Shown here: positions 49,668 to 61,442 of the stretch, piece after piece
How positions within the stretch are numbered: position 1 is the first letter of the stretch
How the letters are laid out: each line of letters starts with the position of its first letter
NCBI GenBank assembly: GCA_000708835.1
Contig: DF237025.1
Coordinates: 155,667 to 219,666 of the forward strand
Direction: 5' to 3'
DNA: 64,000 nt
Source of the DNA: Klebsormidium nitens
Lineage: Eukaryota; Streptophyta; Klebsormidiophyceae; Klebsormidiales; Klebsormidiaceae
Notes under the pieces: generated by a model
The model's input: only the letters and a program-made list of their open reading frames with translations
The model's database searches: none
Told to the model about the DNA's origin: nothing
Position numbers and translations under genes: made by a program

Positions 49668-50757
49668 TTAACCCTTTGTGGCCGGGAGTTTTACGGTAGT
49701 TTTACCGTCCGCGTAAATCATCGGTAATTCTCAAAAAATTTACGATCGCGCGATCGATCGATCGTACGGTGCCGATCGCAGAACCTGCCGGTCCGGCGTG
49801 CCGGTTTATCGAGGGGAAGGTGAATATTGACTCGATAGTCAGCTCCTTCGAGCTTTCTAGCTCCTACACATGTTGCCAACGCGTTCGCAAGGCCTCAGCG
49901 GGCCCCATACAGGCACGAATGCTAACAAGCTGAAGTCGGCTTAGTCGTAAGGCCTTGTCATGCCAATTCTGTTGCCAGTTGTCCCTCCTATATGGCTGAT
50001 GGAAGCGCAATATATGCGCACAATTGCTAATACAAACAGCTTGTTGCCCTTGGCCGGGTACCTACCTAGGTTACCTAGTAGGTACCTACTTTGTGACCAA
50101 CCGGGGGCCATGTTGCCTCCCCCCAACAGTGGCAGGGGATATCCTCACGTTGCGCTGCCTTCTACATTCACACCATCTGTTGCCACAATCGGTTTGCCCG
50201 TGTTGCCACTTACGCTTCTGTCAGAGTGAATACGTCCTGCAGGTGCGGCGGCCGGGGTGCGCCGCAACAGGAAGCACGGTTTCGATTGCAAGGCCTTTCA
50301 ATTCTTAGCTGTTGCCTAGCTAGTTCCCAGTCTGTTGCCCTCATTTCCGGTCGACAATGTGGGGCCTCCCTTATCTTGTTGCCATTCCCCTGCCAACCCG
50401 GTTGGCAGGGGAATGGCAACAAGATTAGGGAGGCCCAGCATCTCTCGACCGAAACGCTGCTTGGAGTTGCCTGGGCGCCTGCTAAATTGTCGAGGCCCCG
50501 TTTGTGGCCTTGTTGCCTAAGTAATGTTGCCACATGTGCGTGACAGCGTGGCAACTGCAGGCAACACACAGCCTACTGGGGGGGCCGCGCACCTGGGCCC
50601 GGACCCCCCCATAATTTATTTTTATTTTTTGTATGTTGCATTTAGTCATTTGACACCACCCTATGAAGTCTGGGCCTCATCCGTTGCTTTCTGGGCCTAT
50701 TTGCAACATTGTGTAAAGAGTGGCAACAAAAGGCAACATCCGGCCACAAAGGGTTAA
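49668..50757. mobile_element. non-autonomous piggyBac-like element with TTAA target duplication
   Basis: The element proper spans 49672-50753. Its ends are CCCTTTGTGGCCGG and CCGGCCACAAAGGG, exact inverted repeats beginning CCC/GGG. Both sides are flanked by TTAA (49668-49671 and 50754-50757). TTAA duplication plus CCC termini is the hallmark of the piggyBac superfamily. The 1,082-bp interior has no transposase frame, so it is non-autonomous. It contains at least a dozen copies of TGTTGCC/GGCAACA on both strands, plausible transposase-binding sub-repeats, and a large central palindrome. Confidence 0.85.
50361..50436. repeat. 76-bp near-perfect palindrome inside the piggyBac-like element
   Basis: Arms of 38 bp meet with no spacer at the centre CCAACCCGGGTTGG (50398/50399). 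Only one mismatch was seen (CTTAT versus the complement of ATTAG). The arms contain TTGTTGCC and its complement. Such a sequence can extrude as a cruciform. Confidence 0.9.
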
Positions 50758-50988
50758 GCTCTTCATGCAATGCGGCTCCTTCGGCAATGGCGCATGATGA
50801 ACTTCATACTACAAAGATGGAGAATCTGTAACACGGTTGGCTTGGATTCTTTGCCTGATCCGTCCGTCTGCCAACAGAGCGTTGATTGTCTTGGGGTTTA
50901 TTCATTCTTTCGTTCATTCATTGAATCCTGGTAGCTCTGCCAACTGATGCATTGCTGCATGATCCGCAACCTCATTCTGCCACATAGT

Positions 50989-51032
50989 CCCCTAGCCTAG
51001 GATGTTCTCTCCCCTAGCCTAGGATGTTCTCT
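50989..51032 (+). repeat. 22-bp tandem duplication upstream of the TMEM245-like gene
   Basis: The unit CCCCTAGCCTAGGATGTTCT plus CT occurs twice in exact tandem, 16 bp before the start codon of the TMEM245-like gene. The unit contains the palindrome CCTAGG. It probably lies in the 5' untranslated region or core promoter. Confidence 0.9.
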
Positions 51033-51047
51033 AAGGCAAGTAATCTG

Positions 51048-54000
51048 ATGGGGGAGGATGCAAGAGCCGGCAGTTCGACTGCTCCCAATGGCGCTCCAGG
51101 ACAGCAATCTACTGGACTGTACTCGTGAGTATTCCTGGCACTCATTCAACCAAAGTTGGGTTGAATTGGTTGTGTACCACCACCACACGATCAAAAACCT
51201 CTACAAGCAGATGTGCGCTCTTCAAGCGTGTGTAGGATTTTTGTCAATTGTGCAAGTCTTTTGGCCATGATGAAGTTTGAAAGATGATGCCCCTCTGAGG
51301 CGCAAGCACACATCACCACTGGCACCAACGATCTGATGATTCTATTCGAGTTCAGGAAGTTTGGGATGTGGGAACTACTTCCAAGCTTTTAGACCTGAAA
51401 CTGAGTTACCTGATTTCTTTCAATGTGATCCAGCGGGGGGGTTGATTAGCGCCCTTTCCAACCACTTGATAAGTCCATCACACTCGTCATGCCAGATGCC
51501 CTGAGCTTGAGCTACAAACGATGAAACTTGAAGCTTTCCCTTTTTAAATTATGGTTCCTCCTCGGAGCAACAATCCCCCCTTCTTCCACAGCTCAACCTA
51601 CAAGGTCGAAGCTCCACCTTCTGAGTTTAACTTCTTCCCTTGGGCGAATCACCCCCTCTTCCCCCAGAGCTTGAGCTACAGAAGTTAGACTTGAAGCTCC
51701 CTTTTCTTCTCTAGCAAGTTCTCCTTAAAGCAAACACCCCATCTTTTGTCCAGAGATGATCCTGGCGCCGCCCCCGCTGTTGACCCGTACCTGCGCATGG
51801 CCATGTACAACGTTCGCGTTTGCCAACCTGGCGCTGATCTTGTTTGGAGTGATCTTGTTCGGCCTCTACCTTCTCCTCAACGACTTTCTGCAGCCCCTCC
51901 TATGGGCTGGCCTTTGTGCAGTGCTCCTTAAAGGTGAGGCCTTCGTGAGCGCGACAAGAGATTGGGACAATCCAAGTGTTCAGTGAGGCGTCGGAGTCGT
52001 GGCGGAATGTTTCTTGGATGCTGTTGGACGAGGTTAAAGTTGGCTGTGGTCGTACACTGATTCTTTGGTGCAAAGCTAGTGCTCCGCAAGCACACGGAGC
52101 ATCTCCCCGTTGAATAAGGCGACCTACAGGCGTAGATCGAGGAGAGGAACTTTCACATTTTTCTGATAGTGTCTCGTGCCGATATCAGTGACATGTAGTA
52201 CGAAAGGACTTGGCTGAGTATGAAGAGATAATTAAAATGATGCAATTCGCGAGAACGACCTTTGCGCAGGTTGCTTTCGAAAAGCTGGGTCCGATACAAC
52301 GCCTGCGCCTAGATCACTTCCGCCTTTGACAGATTTACACGTGGATTTGCCCCACATCGCATCCTCAGCGATTGCAATCGTCTGAATCCACCCATTCTGT
52401 TTTTGGAGCCAAGCTCTCGGCTTTCAGTGCTCTAAAAATGCTCCAGTCAGTTGATTCCATGAACTCTTGTATCCGGTGCTTCCTTGCAGGATACAAAGAC
52501 TCCTTGGTTGAGTTCTGGGTCCCCTTTCTAGAACAAGGCCTTTCGTCCGTCCTTTCGGTCCCCTTCCTCCTGCTACGAGATCTGTACATAAATATCGCAC
52601 TTGACACGTGGGCCAATCTGAGCCCGTACCTGAGACCCCTTATGAAGAAGAAGGATGAAAAGGAGAAGGGCTCTGATGAGAAGGTTCCGCTGAAGCGGAG
52701 GCGGAGCGCTCCTGCCAACAAGTTGAAGGAAATGAAGATGCACACAAGATCTGAGGTGGGTACGAGATACCTTCTGCGTTGGGCGAAACGTTAAGTGAAT
52801 AGGTGACAGTGAACGAGCTTATGTGAAGCCGGATTTGAACAGTGTTTCTGAGTTTTGCGAAGCTTGGCTCACTTGCGTTGTGTCCAAAAGCAAAGTGATC
52901 GAAGCAGAGAAAACCTCCGCTGTGCTTGCCTCCTTGGACAGTGCGTGTAAACGATTGTTCGTCTTTCTAGTCGACAGAGCATTCGAGGACCCCGCAACAA
53001 TCCTTCTTGACAAATTGCAGACGTTTTCTAATTGCTACCACACGACGTCGGGAGGGAACCGTGAAGCGGTCTTTCGTTCACGTTGCTTCTGCTGGTTGCA
53101 ACCACACACTTCTCGACTTTGAAGTTCTACGTTTTTTCATGTGCTGAGTTATAGCCCCTTTTCTGCACGTGCAGATACTATTCGAGTGGCTGGCGGCCTT
53201 TGGCGTAGGCAGCTTGCTGTGGAGCGGTCTGCGCCTGCGCTACGGCCTACTCGTTGCCGCCTGCTTATTGGGGTTTTGGACGCTTATGGAGGTTGCAAAA
53301 GAAAACGGCGCCTCTCAAAAAGCTGCACCGGCAGCAGAGCCGAAGGCGGCTGGCTCGGTTGCAGGCAGGGTGGCGGAGCGAGTGAAGGTGGGGAATGATG
53401 AATAGCGGCTTCGCATTGCTGCTTTGTTGTTGTCACCCGCTTTTAATGATACAACGGCTCTCGATCTATCTCGAAATCTTTCTTTATCCATCAAGTGTTA
53501 CCGAAAGACGGTTCTCACGTGGACGCCCCACTTTCCTAGCGAGTCGCTCCTTTCTTTCCACTACTTGAGAAGACGTTCGTCCTTTCCAACCGACGCTCTG
53601 TTACATCTTCCCGTCGTCCCATCTGTGCCGCAGGTCCAGCTCAGACACAGGGCATTCCTATTAGGAGTGAACCGCCCTCTCACAAACACAAAACAGAGCA
53701 CGGTTTCCGTTCTGATATATCTATCTCCGCCCTCGCCGCTCAGGTCGGCAGGTCGCGCTCTGAGACGGGCCTGCAGGGTCTGTCAGTCGCAAATTGACGG
53801 ACAGGAACGGACAACATCTTCATTTTCCCCTCTGATTTTATATTTTCCTCAGGCGGCAGACCGCGTGCTGGGCCAGAGCGTGGTTACCTTTTTCCATTTT
53901 CCGCTCTGACTTTTTCCTCCTTTCCGCTCAGGCGGCGGACCGCGCGCTGGGCCAGAGCGTGCAGTACAACATGAATTAAACGGAAACCAACTTCCGTTCT

Positions 54001-57000
54001 TTCGTTCTTCCGTTTTCCCTCTGATCTCCGTAACCGTTCCGCTCAGGCGGCAGACCGCTCGCTGGGCCAGAGCGCGCTGGCCCGCCTCCACACGCTGGTG
54101 ACGGTCGGCCTGGTGGCGGGTCTCCTGTTGGGCGCGCTCGCGCTCGCGGCCTTCTTCTCATACGCTATCGTGATGGAGACCAAGACGGGCGTCGAGGGGC
54201 TGAACGAGCAGGTGCAGCAGCACGGCAGCAAGTTCGCAGACTCCATGGGCGTGACCAAGGTGGGTCTGGTTATGGAGTTTGAGTTTTAGAGCTTTAACCG
54301 GGTTTCAGGGTCTTACTGTCCGGGTTCCGAGGGGTTTCGTCCTTCCGAGGCAGTGACAAATCAGGTTGGCTGGAAGCGCATCCAGAGGCGGAAAGTGGAC
54401 AGGGAGCGTGTTTGTTGCCTGGCTGCATGCACATCAAGTTTCATGAGTCCTGGCGGTCGTTTCAGATTAATTCGGTTTCCGGACGGCTCACTTGTTTGGA
54501 AGCGTTTGCCCATTCGGAAGCAGATTGGTAGTCAAGCACCGAAAGCGCTGTTCTCAGGAGCAAACCCCAGCCATTGGCGACGGCAGCTTTTGTGTTAGCT
54601 CAGCAAACACCTGCAAGCTAAGACGGAACCGGTCTATCTTCTTGCTGTTTCATTGTCACTGGCCAAGCTTCTTATTCGCATGCTCCCACCTGTCACCTCT
54701 TCAGACCAGCAAACGTACTCACCAACAAGAAGCTCGGACGCAATCCCTGTAGTCCTGTAACATCTAAGAAACTGCTCCGCTATTCCTGGTGGTGGAGGTG
54801 ACTATTCCTCCGTCTCGTCCGCAGTGGCTGCAGGAGAATGACGTCCCGGGGCTCGTGAACCGGACGTACGAAAAGGTACTGGGGACCGCCAAGGAGCAGT
54901 TCGACGATCTGGTTGTGTAAGCTTTTTAACGCCGACGGCGTATTCTCCTCCCTCTTTTCTCAGGGGGCACACCTAAATCTTGCAACGTGCAGCAAACCTT
55001 GGATCCTTCCTCTCAGCTCCGTACCGATCATCGACCGCATCGTGCCCCTCCTTCTGTTCCTAAGAAATTTCTTGCTTTGGCCGGCCGTTATTGCTCCGCT
55101 TGAAGACGAGTCGCTGTATTATCTGCGAATTGTCGGATGGGGGAAAGAGCGCGGATGTCAGAAGCTCGATTAACTGGTTGTTTTATCATCATGGTAGCAC
55201 ATTAAATTGCCTGGGGCGATCTCTTTGTGTCGCTCGACGTCGGCCAAAAACGTAATGGTTTCCTTGCGAGTCGATGACAGCGTGGCGTTGCTTGACCCGC
55301 TGACCTTCTTAGAAGTCTGCACCAAAATCCGGTGGATACCTCAACGCTTCCTCGACCTCTGACGCTGGCGTGGCCGCTGCTCACGACTTAAGAAGATTTC
55401 AACTCATGAAGAGTCAGCGCAATGAAGGAAGAGCAGAACTTGTTGTACATCTGGACCCAAATGCCACCTGCTCCACTGGCACATCCGCACATACCCTACC
55501 CCCCTCACAAACCTCAACCGTTCCAGGGCCTCGGCATTACCCTACGTTGCGCTTACACTTCGTATAGAATCGATCGCCAATATCGGCTAACCGAAACCTG
55601 ATCTGCAGGCGGTACAACTTGACGGAGGTGGTGGACACTGTTCGCGACAGTTTGGATCTCTACTTTGCAAAGGGGGAGCAGGGCGAGGGCGCGGGGAACG
55701 GGACGCTCGTGGCGACCAGGCCCGCTTCGGAGTTAGCTGAACGAGTCCAGGTAATGCAAGACTTGTCGCCTTTTCTCTTCGCGCCACTTTGCAACAGCCG
55801 TGCTGGGGTTTGATTGGTGCTAATATGCTTTGAGATTCACATGCATTCGTGAAGTTGCGGATCTGCCAGAATCCCCGGATTGGTGGGATCCAACTTCTCA
55901 GAACTTTTGCAGAAGTGCTGGAAAACCGAGCAGTGCTTTACCTTTACTTTGGACCTTTGCCAAATACAACCAGACCTGATCGCCCTTCTTCGCGACGGCC
56001 TAGAATGAAACAGGCAATCTGTCGTGATACCCACCGCCCAATTTCTTTAGGAGTTGAATTTTTTTGCCACTGCTCAGGAATCAATGCTGCCTCCCCCTGA
56101 TTCTCGAGCCCTTTGTCCCCTTATGTGTCCCCTTATCTGGCCCCATATCTCTGAACTTCATCACACGTTTGAATCTAGGAATGGCACCGCGACTGAGCAG
56201 CCTTCCCCTTTGCAGGTCATTAAAGCAAATCTCATCGCGTATCAGGTAAGGCCCCTCAGTAGCCTATGCTGATTTGGAGGCTATCCTAAAGGGCCGCGTA
56301 TTTCCTGTATGTGACGGTCAGGAGAGCGACGGCCGTAAGACGTGTGTCATTTGCAGTCCTCCGCAGGCTGCGCTTTGATTCACCTCACATCAAAGCAGAC
56401 AAATGGCTCTACTAAGACCAGTCTTTGTGACAGGTTTGCGATTGACCAGTCGGGAAATGAAGAGCTCATTGTACTTACATGGAGTCAGTCAGTAGTTTGT
56501 CTTGGACTTGCCCCTCGCTCTCCTTTCGTGACCTGTCTGAGCAGCGTTTTGCGTCCTTCTGGAATATCCGAATCACGAAAAACGTCTGTGGGGAGCCGTC
56601 TATCGCAAACGCCCTCGCTAGCGAGAAGCTGACAACACGTGGCAGATTGCCTACTGGTTGATGCAGTTTCACGACGCGGTACGAGAGATCCAAGCCGTCG
56701 TGGCTCTGGGGCCAGTGACCAAGCTGCCGGTGTCGGCAGGTGAGGAGAGCAGCAGATCTGGATCAATCGTTGTTTGAGAATCTCTTGTTGTCTGGCTCAA
56801 GTCTTCTTATAAGCATATTTGGAGCGCTTTCGCCTTCGAAACCTGAATGAGTCCAAAAAAGAAAACTGAATGAATGCCAATACTTTACGACGATGAACAC
56901 GTGTGACTCTTTACCGGTTTCGATAAGAACTTACGGTACCGGGCTCTCTTGAGTCCCGCTTCCAAATAGGTACTTGCTTGGACCAAAACGGTCCCCCTTC

Positions 57001-60000
57001 TTGGATCCTTTACAAACAAAATCCTGACACGTTTCACCAACTTAGAGTGTTTCATTCTGAGAATCTGAAGGGTGTAATGGACAGTCATTCGTTTCCCTAG
57101 GTTCTGGTTTCTATTGTTCCGTTTCTGTGCAACTTTCGCCCTGCGTGTTTGCTGTTGACTTCCAAAGTCCTAGTCTATCTTCGCCAGCGGTCTTTTTGTT
57201 AGAAGTTGAGGAGTCGTTTCGAAACCAGGCTTCGCTAAACCTCTAGTCGTTCCAGTGTACTCGATCCTTGTGATAATCCAATCTTACCACACTCTCTTAT
57301 CGATTGCGATGTCGCCTTGTTTTATGCTTGTCACAGAGAAACTGCGCGAGTACCTGCAAATCGCGCAGAGCACTGGCGCTGCCGCTCTCCGGCTCATTGT
57401 TGGACAGGGATCCAACATGCTCACGGGGTCAGTCTCCCGTCCTTCTCTTTCTCAAAAACAAAGCAGGCGACGCTTGCCAGAGGATAGGAACAACGAGCGT
57501 CGTTTGCTGAGAGTTATATATTTTTTCTTTTGTTAAATGTTTAGCCGACTCTCTTCTAGCTTTGCACATGCTAATAGTAGAAGCGCTGATGCTTGTATAA
57601 GCGGTTTTTCGTCCGCTGTCTAGCAAAGTCACAGACTATATGCTGCAAACACATGAGGAGCGGAGGAGGGAGATGCGGCAGTGAAAGAGGCCAGGCAAAG
57701 CAAAACGCATTTCCGTCTAGTCCTCGAGCTGCAACAAGACCGAACCGCATCCTTCTGAAGAAGGCGGCGAGGTGACCGCACTCTGCGTTGCGACCCGCGA
57801 GTCTATGAGACCGCAAATCCTACCGCTCTTATCAGAACAGATTACTATTATCAAGCTTCGATTTCGGTGTCCAAATACTGTGAACCCAAAGGCCTAGTTA
57901 AAGATACGCCACCAAAAGTCAAGAAACCTGAAATCCTCAAGTCCCCTTCGGTCGTGTGCAGCGGCGCGACGTTGTTCGTGACGAGCTTCCGTATGGTCCT
58001 GAGCGGCGCGTTGGGCTTCGTCAACTTCACGCTCCAGGCCGGCTTCTTCCTTACCATCCTGTATGCGCTGCTGTCCGCGGGTGAGCGTCTCATCTCGAAA
58101 CCAATTCGGACAAACCCGTTTCTCCACTTTGGCAAAATTTGGGGGATACGGGTTTGGCGTCAATCGACAGCTGCTGGAATCCTTCAGTGTCCCATTTGTG
58201 GTCCGAATAGCCCTTTGAGTGTAGGGCTTTAACATTCCCTTATCCAAGCAATCAAAAGTACAAATTTTTTCATCAGTTCAAGGACGGCAATGAGCTGGCT
58301 TGAGTTCTGGCAACGCAAGACCTCACATGAAAAAACGAGCCGTGCTTTGCCTTTGCTGGTCGCAGAGGAGGGCGCCGCCTCGAGTCAGCTCCTGGGACTG
58401 CTCCCCGTCTCGGACAAGCAGAAAGCCAAGATCAGCGACGCGCTTTTCACGGCAGTAAGGCTCTCGTCTCTTGGGAAAACGAGCCCCCCGTTTCACCATG
58501 AGGCTGAGATGTTGCTGCGGTCAAAGTTGGGCATGTTTAGACGCGGAAGCGACCAATCGTTTCAGTAAATCTAAGCTCGACTGTGCGCCTCTGCTTAGGT
58601 TTAACGACGGACGACCTCTTTCCCTTTCGCCTAGAAAGGGCGCCCCAATCTCATCCGCCAAATAGAAACCTTCCCTTCGTCGGCCTTGCTAAGGGCTGCG
58701 CTTGCTGCTTCGTCCGATCCTGCCTCTCGTTCCTTAGCGTTTGCTTCTTCTCCATTTTCGCATCGACCGCGCTTCTCTCTAAACAATGATGACCATCGTC
58801 CTGTTCTTGGTTACCGGGGCTTGAGAACAACCATCGGAACGTCTGAACCATTCCCAAGTCAGTTACTCGTAAGCCATTCGAGCCTGACAAGGTCGTACGC
58901 GCGCTGCCCGTGCAGATCAGCGGCGTGTTGTTGTGCTCCGTCAAGCTGGCCCTCTTCCAGACCGCCTTCACGTGGCTCCTCTTCCGGGCCTTCCACATCC
59001 ACTTCCTGTGAGCCGCATCGCTCTTAGCGCTCTCCAAAAGGTCTCTGCGTGAGTCTTTTGCTGCATGAAAGTCAACAATAGGGGTCGATCGGCCGAGTCG
59101 GCTTCTCCTCGTTAGACGGAAGAGACATTCTCTTAGGGAGATCAAATGATTGGATTCCTTCAAAACGATGAAATTTTCTCCAGGACGAGGCAGAGACCTC
59201 TTGTCGGCAGTTCCGAGTTAGCGCACATTTCCTTCTTCCGGTACTACGGGTACGTCATCAAATCACATAGTGAATGAAGCGCTGGACGCAAGCCTGAGAC
59301 GCTGTTCCCACTGTCGCTGAATCATCCGTCTCTAAATCCTCATTTCTAAATCCCTTTCTAAATCATACCGTTTCTGAACCATACCGTTTCTGGAACAGGT
59401 ACACATGCACGTTGCTCGCTGGGTTAAACGCTGTGCTTCCGCTCTTGCCCAACTGGCTGGTGAGCTGCCTCTTCCTTCCTTACGCCGTGATTACATGAAA
59501 TCAGCGATTGCTGACCTTGAATCTCACGGAAAAATGCAGGCCCCCTCCTTCTCTGCGGGTCGAAACCCAGACAGCCATATGAGGAGTCGATGTTGACGGT
59601 CCAAATTCCGAAGGCAAAAGGCCAAGATTCGTTCTCGCGCATGATCTTCAGTTCTCACAAGAGGTGCCTCGCTACTGGTTGCTTCCCCGTTTGTCGCTTC
59701 TCAGTTGCTCCCTTTTCTGTGGCAGTCCTCTCTTCCCGCGGGGCTGCAACTAGTCGCCCGGGGAAATTACGTCGGGGGCGTCCTTCTTGTCGTTGCGCAT
59801 AACCTGGTGAGCGGCGGCCGGAGTCAAGTACTAAAAATCATTACATACCTTCCTAGATCAGAATTTCAATCCCAGAAGCTCTGCTTCATAAAGCTCCACG
59901 ATAGATTGTGGACTCTCCGTAACCTAGGGCCTGAAAGTCGTTACTCGCTGACGTTTCAATTGCAAATGTTCGTGTTTCTTGGAAGCTTCCGAACACGTCA

Positions 60001-61442
60001 CTTTGGCGCCAGTTTTTTTCGGAGATGACCGACTCCCCCCCGACTTCTCTCTCCCAGAAACATCTTCAAACCTGTCACTGTCACTGATTCTGCACGCCGA
60101 GCGCTACTTCTCGCAGACAAGCGGACGTGAGCGGCTCAGGTTCTGATCGTAAAAGCGCACCAGTATCGCCGCATCTGCTCTGAGCACGCATAAGCACACG
60201 GGTATTGTGCTCGTTAGCGGGCGTGCTCTCAATATCATCGTCACAAGTCCGCTTTGTACCGATTCGCGGACGCCTAGCCCTTATTTTGTCGTCCCTTCCT
60301 GAAGGCTTTCTTTAACATCAAAAAGTGCATATAGACCAAGTTCGTTGTAACGGACAGCATCTGAGACTGAGCCACGTGTCCGGCAAACTTTGAGACACGT
60401 GTCCGGCTGTGCAGATGTTGGGTCAAGGCTCGGACATCATTTACAGCGACACTGTCCGGGCTCCCAGCCATATCTGACGGGTGAGAGCAGCTAGGGCAGA
60501 ACTCTGGACCGCGCCACCGGAACCAGGTTTTGCCGCAGCCTAATCAGCAGCAGCCGCTCTCGAAGTTTGGATCGTATTGAAAACCTGATTGTTTGATTGT
60601 GAAGCACGGACACTCGCTTCAAGGAGGGTTCGACTGCATCCACGTTGCAGTCACCAATTGAATAGAAACTTGCTCGTCCCTTCTCAATCGGGCGGCGTCT
60701 GATTGTCTTGGGCCTTCTAGATCTCGCTGCACCGCGAAGCAGCACCACTTGCGTTTTTCGACGAGCCCAAATAGCGGGCTTTTGGTGCAAGAAATTGCTG
60801 CAAATGTCCCCGAAAGATGCACCGGGAGAGAGTGCGTAGATGAGGAGCTGCAGCACAAGAAGGTGCAAGGAATGTTGAAAAGCTTAAGGACTGGCCGCTT
60901 TTCACGCCTTGCAGGCTTGAGCGTTGTGGGTGGGATGTCGGTCTTCAGCTCGCCGATCCAGGTAATGCAGAAAGTAACGATGGTGTCTAGCTTTTATCCG
61001 TTCCTTGGAATTCGAAATATTCCCCTCCTCTAGTGGTAATCATGAACAATCACCTGCCATCCACTACGGAACAGTCCCAAAGTTCTGCTTCAACAGAAAC
61101 GCTCCTTGACTTTCTTTGAGAATCTCATTACCGCGACCGCGAGCGCACGAGTACTGAGATTGTGCTTTGGTTCCGTCAGAACAGTCTCGCCGGCTCTGCA
61201 TTGGGATATGATCTTCTGATGCAACACGCAGGCGGCCGTCGCATTCAGGGTCGCGTTGTCAGAATTTAAACAATTGTTCGCATCCGCAACATGTTTAGTT
61301 GACGTCTACTTGCTCCTTCTGACAGAATCTTTTGTATTCTGCTCGACAGGGAGCGATCTTCGGGCCTTTGATTGTGACGATCTTTGTAGCGCTTCGCAAC
61401 CTCTATTCCGAGTTCGTAGGCAATCTCGGAACTGGTGCGTGA
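51048..61442 (+). CDS. TMEM245-like multipass membrane protein (AI-2E transporter superfamily), two apparent indels
   Basis: Eighteen exons: 51048-51124, 51754-51933, 52490-52755, 53175-53387, 54047-54259, 54825-54916, 55609-55750, 56216-56245, 56667-56739, 57337-57427, 57962-58080, 58366-58454, 58916-59007, 59399-59459, 59726-59806, 60415-60480, 60915-60961, 61350-61442. About 674 residues result once two frame breaks are allowed, against 648 in Arabidopsis At5g55960. Matches to that family run throughout: NDFLQPLLWAGLCAVLLKG, KDSLVEFWVPFLEQGL, QENDVPGLV, RYNLTEVV, GFVNFTLQAGFFLTILYALL, FRAFHIHFLYTCTLLAGLNA, LPAGLQLV, TGLSVVGGMSVFSSPIQ and a C-terminus GAIFGPLIVTIFVALRNLY. Many hydrophobic helices are visible. 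Exon 2 needs one base fewer near 51812, and exon 16 needs one more near 60455, for the frame to hold. Function in plants is unknown. Confidence 0.88.
53632..54080 (+). repeat. tandem echoes of the 5' edge of TMEM245-like exon 5
   Basis: The functional acceptor (54045-54046) and exon start CAGGCGGCAGACCGCTCGCT are preceded by two strong copies with intact AG at 53851-53852 and 53930-53931 (CAGGCGGCAGACCGCGTGCT; CAGGCGGCGGACCGCGCGCT). All three are followed by GGGCCAGAGCG. A degenerate copy has its AG at 53742-53743 and perhaps another lies near 53632. The upstream TCTGATTT/TCTGACTT pyrimidine tract is repeated too. Spacing is 79-115 bp. The frame after the first copy soon reaches a stop. Confidence 0.9.
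56216..56245 (+). other. 30-bp micro-exon of the TMEM245-like gene
   Basis: Ten codons (VIKANLIAYQ) lie between a good acceptor (CCTTTGCAG) and a good donor (CAG|GTAAGG). Both edges are phase 0, so skipping would remain in frame. It falls in the variable linker region of the family, so homology does not confirm it. Confidence 0.6.
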
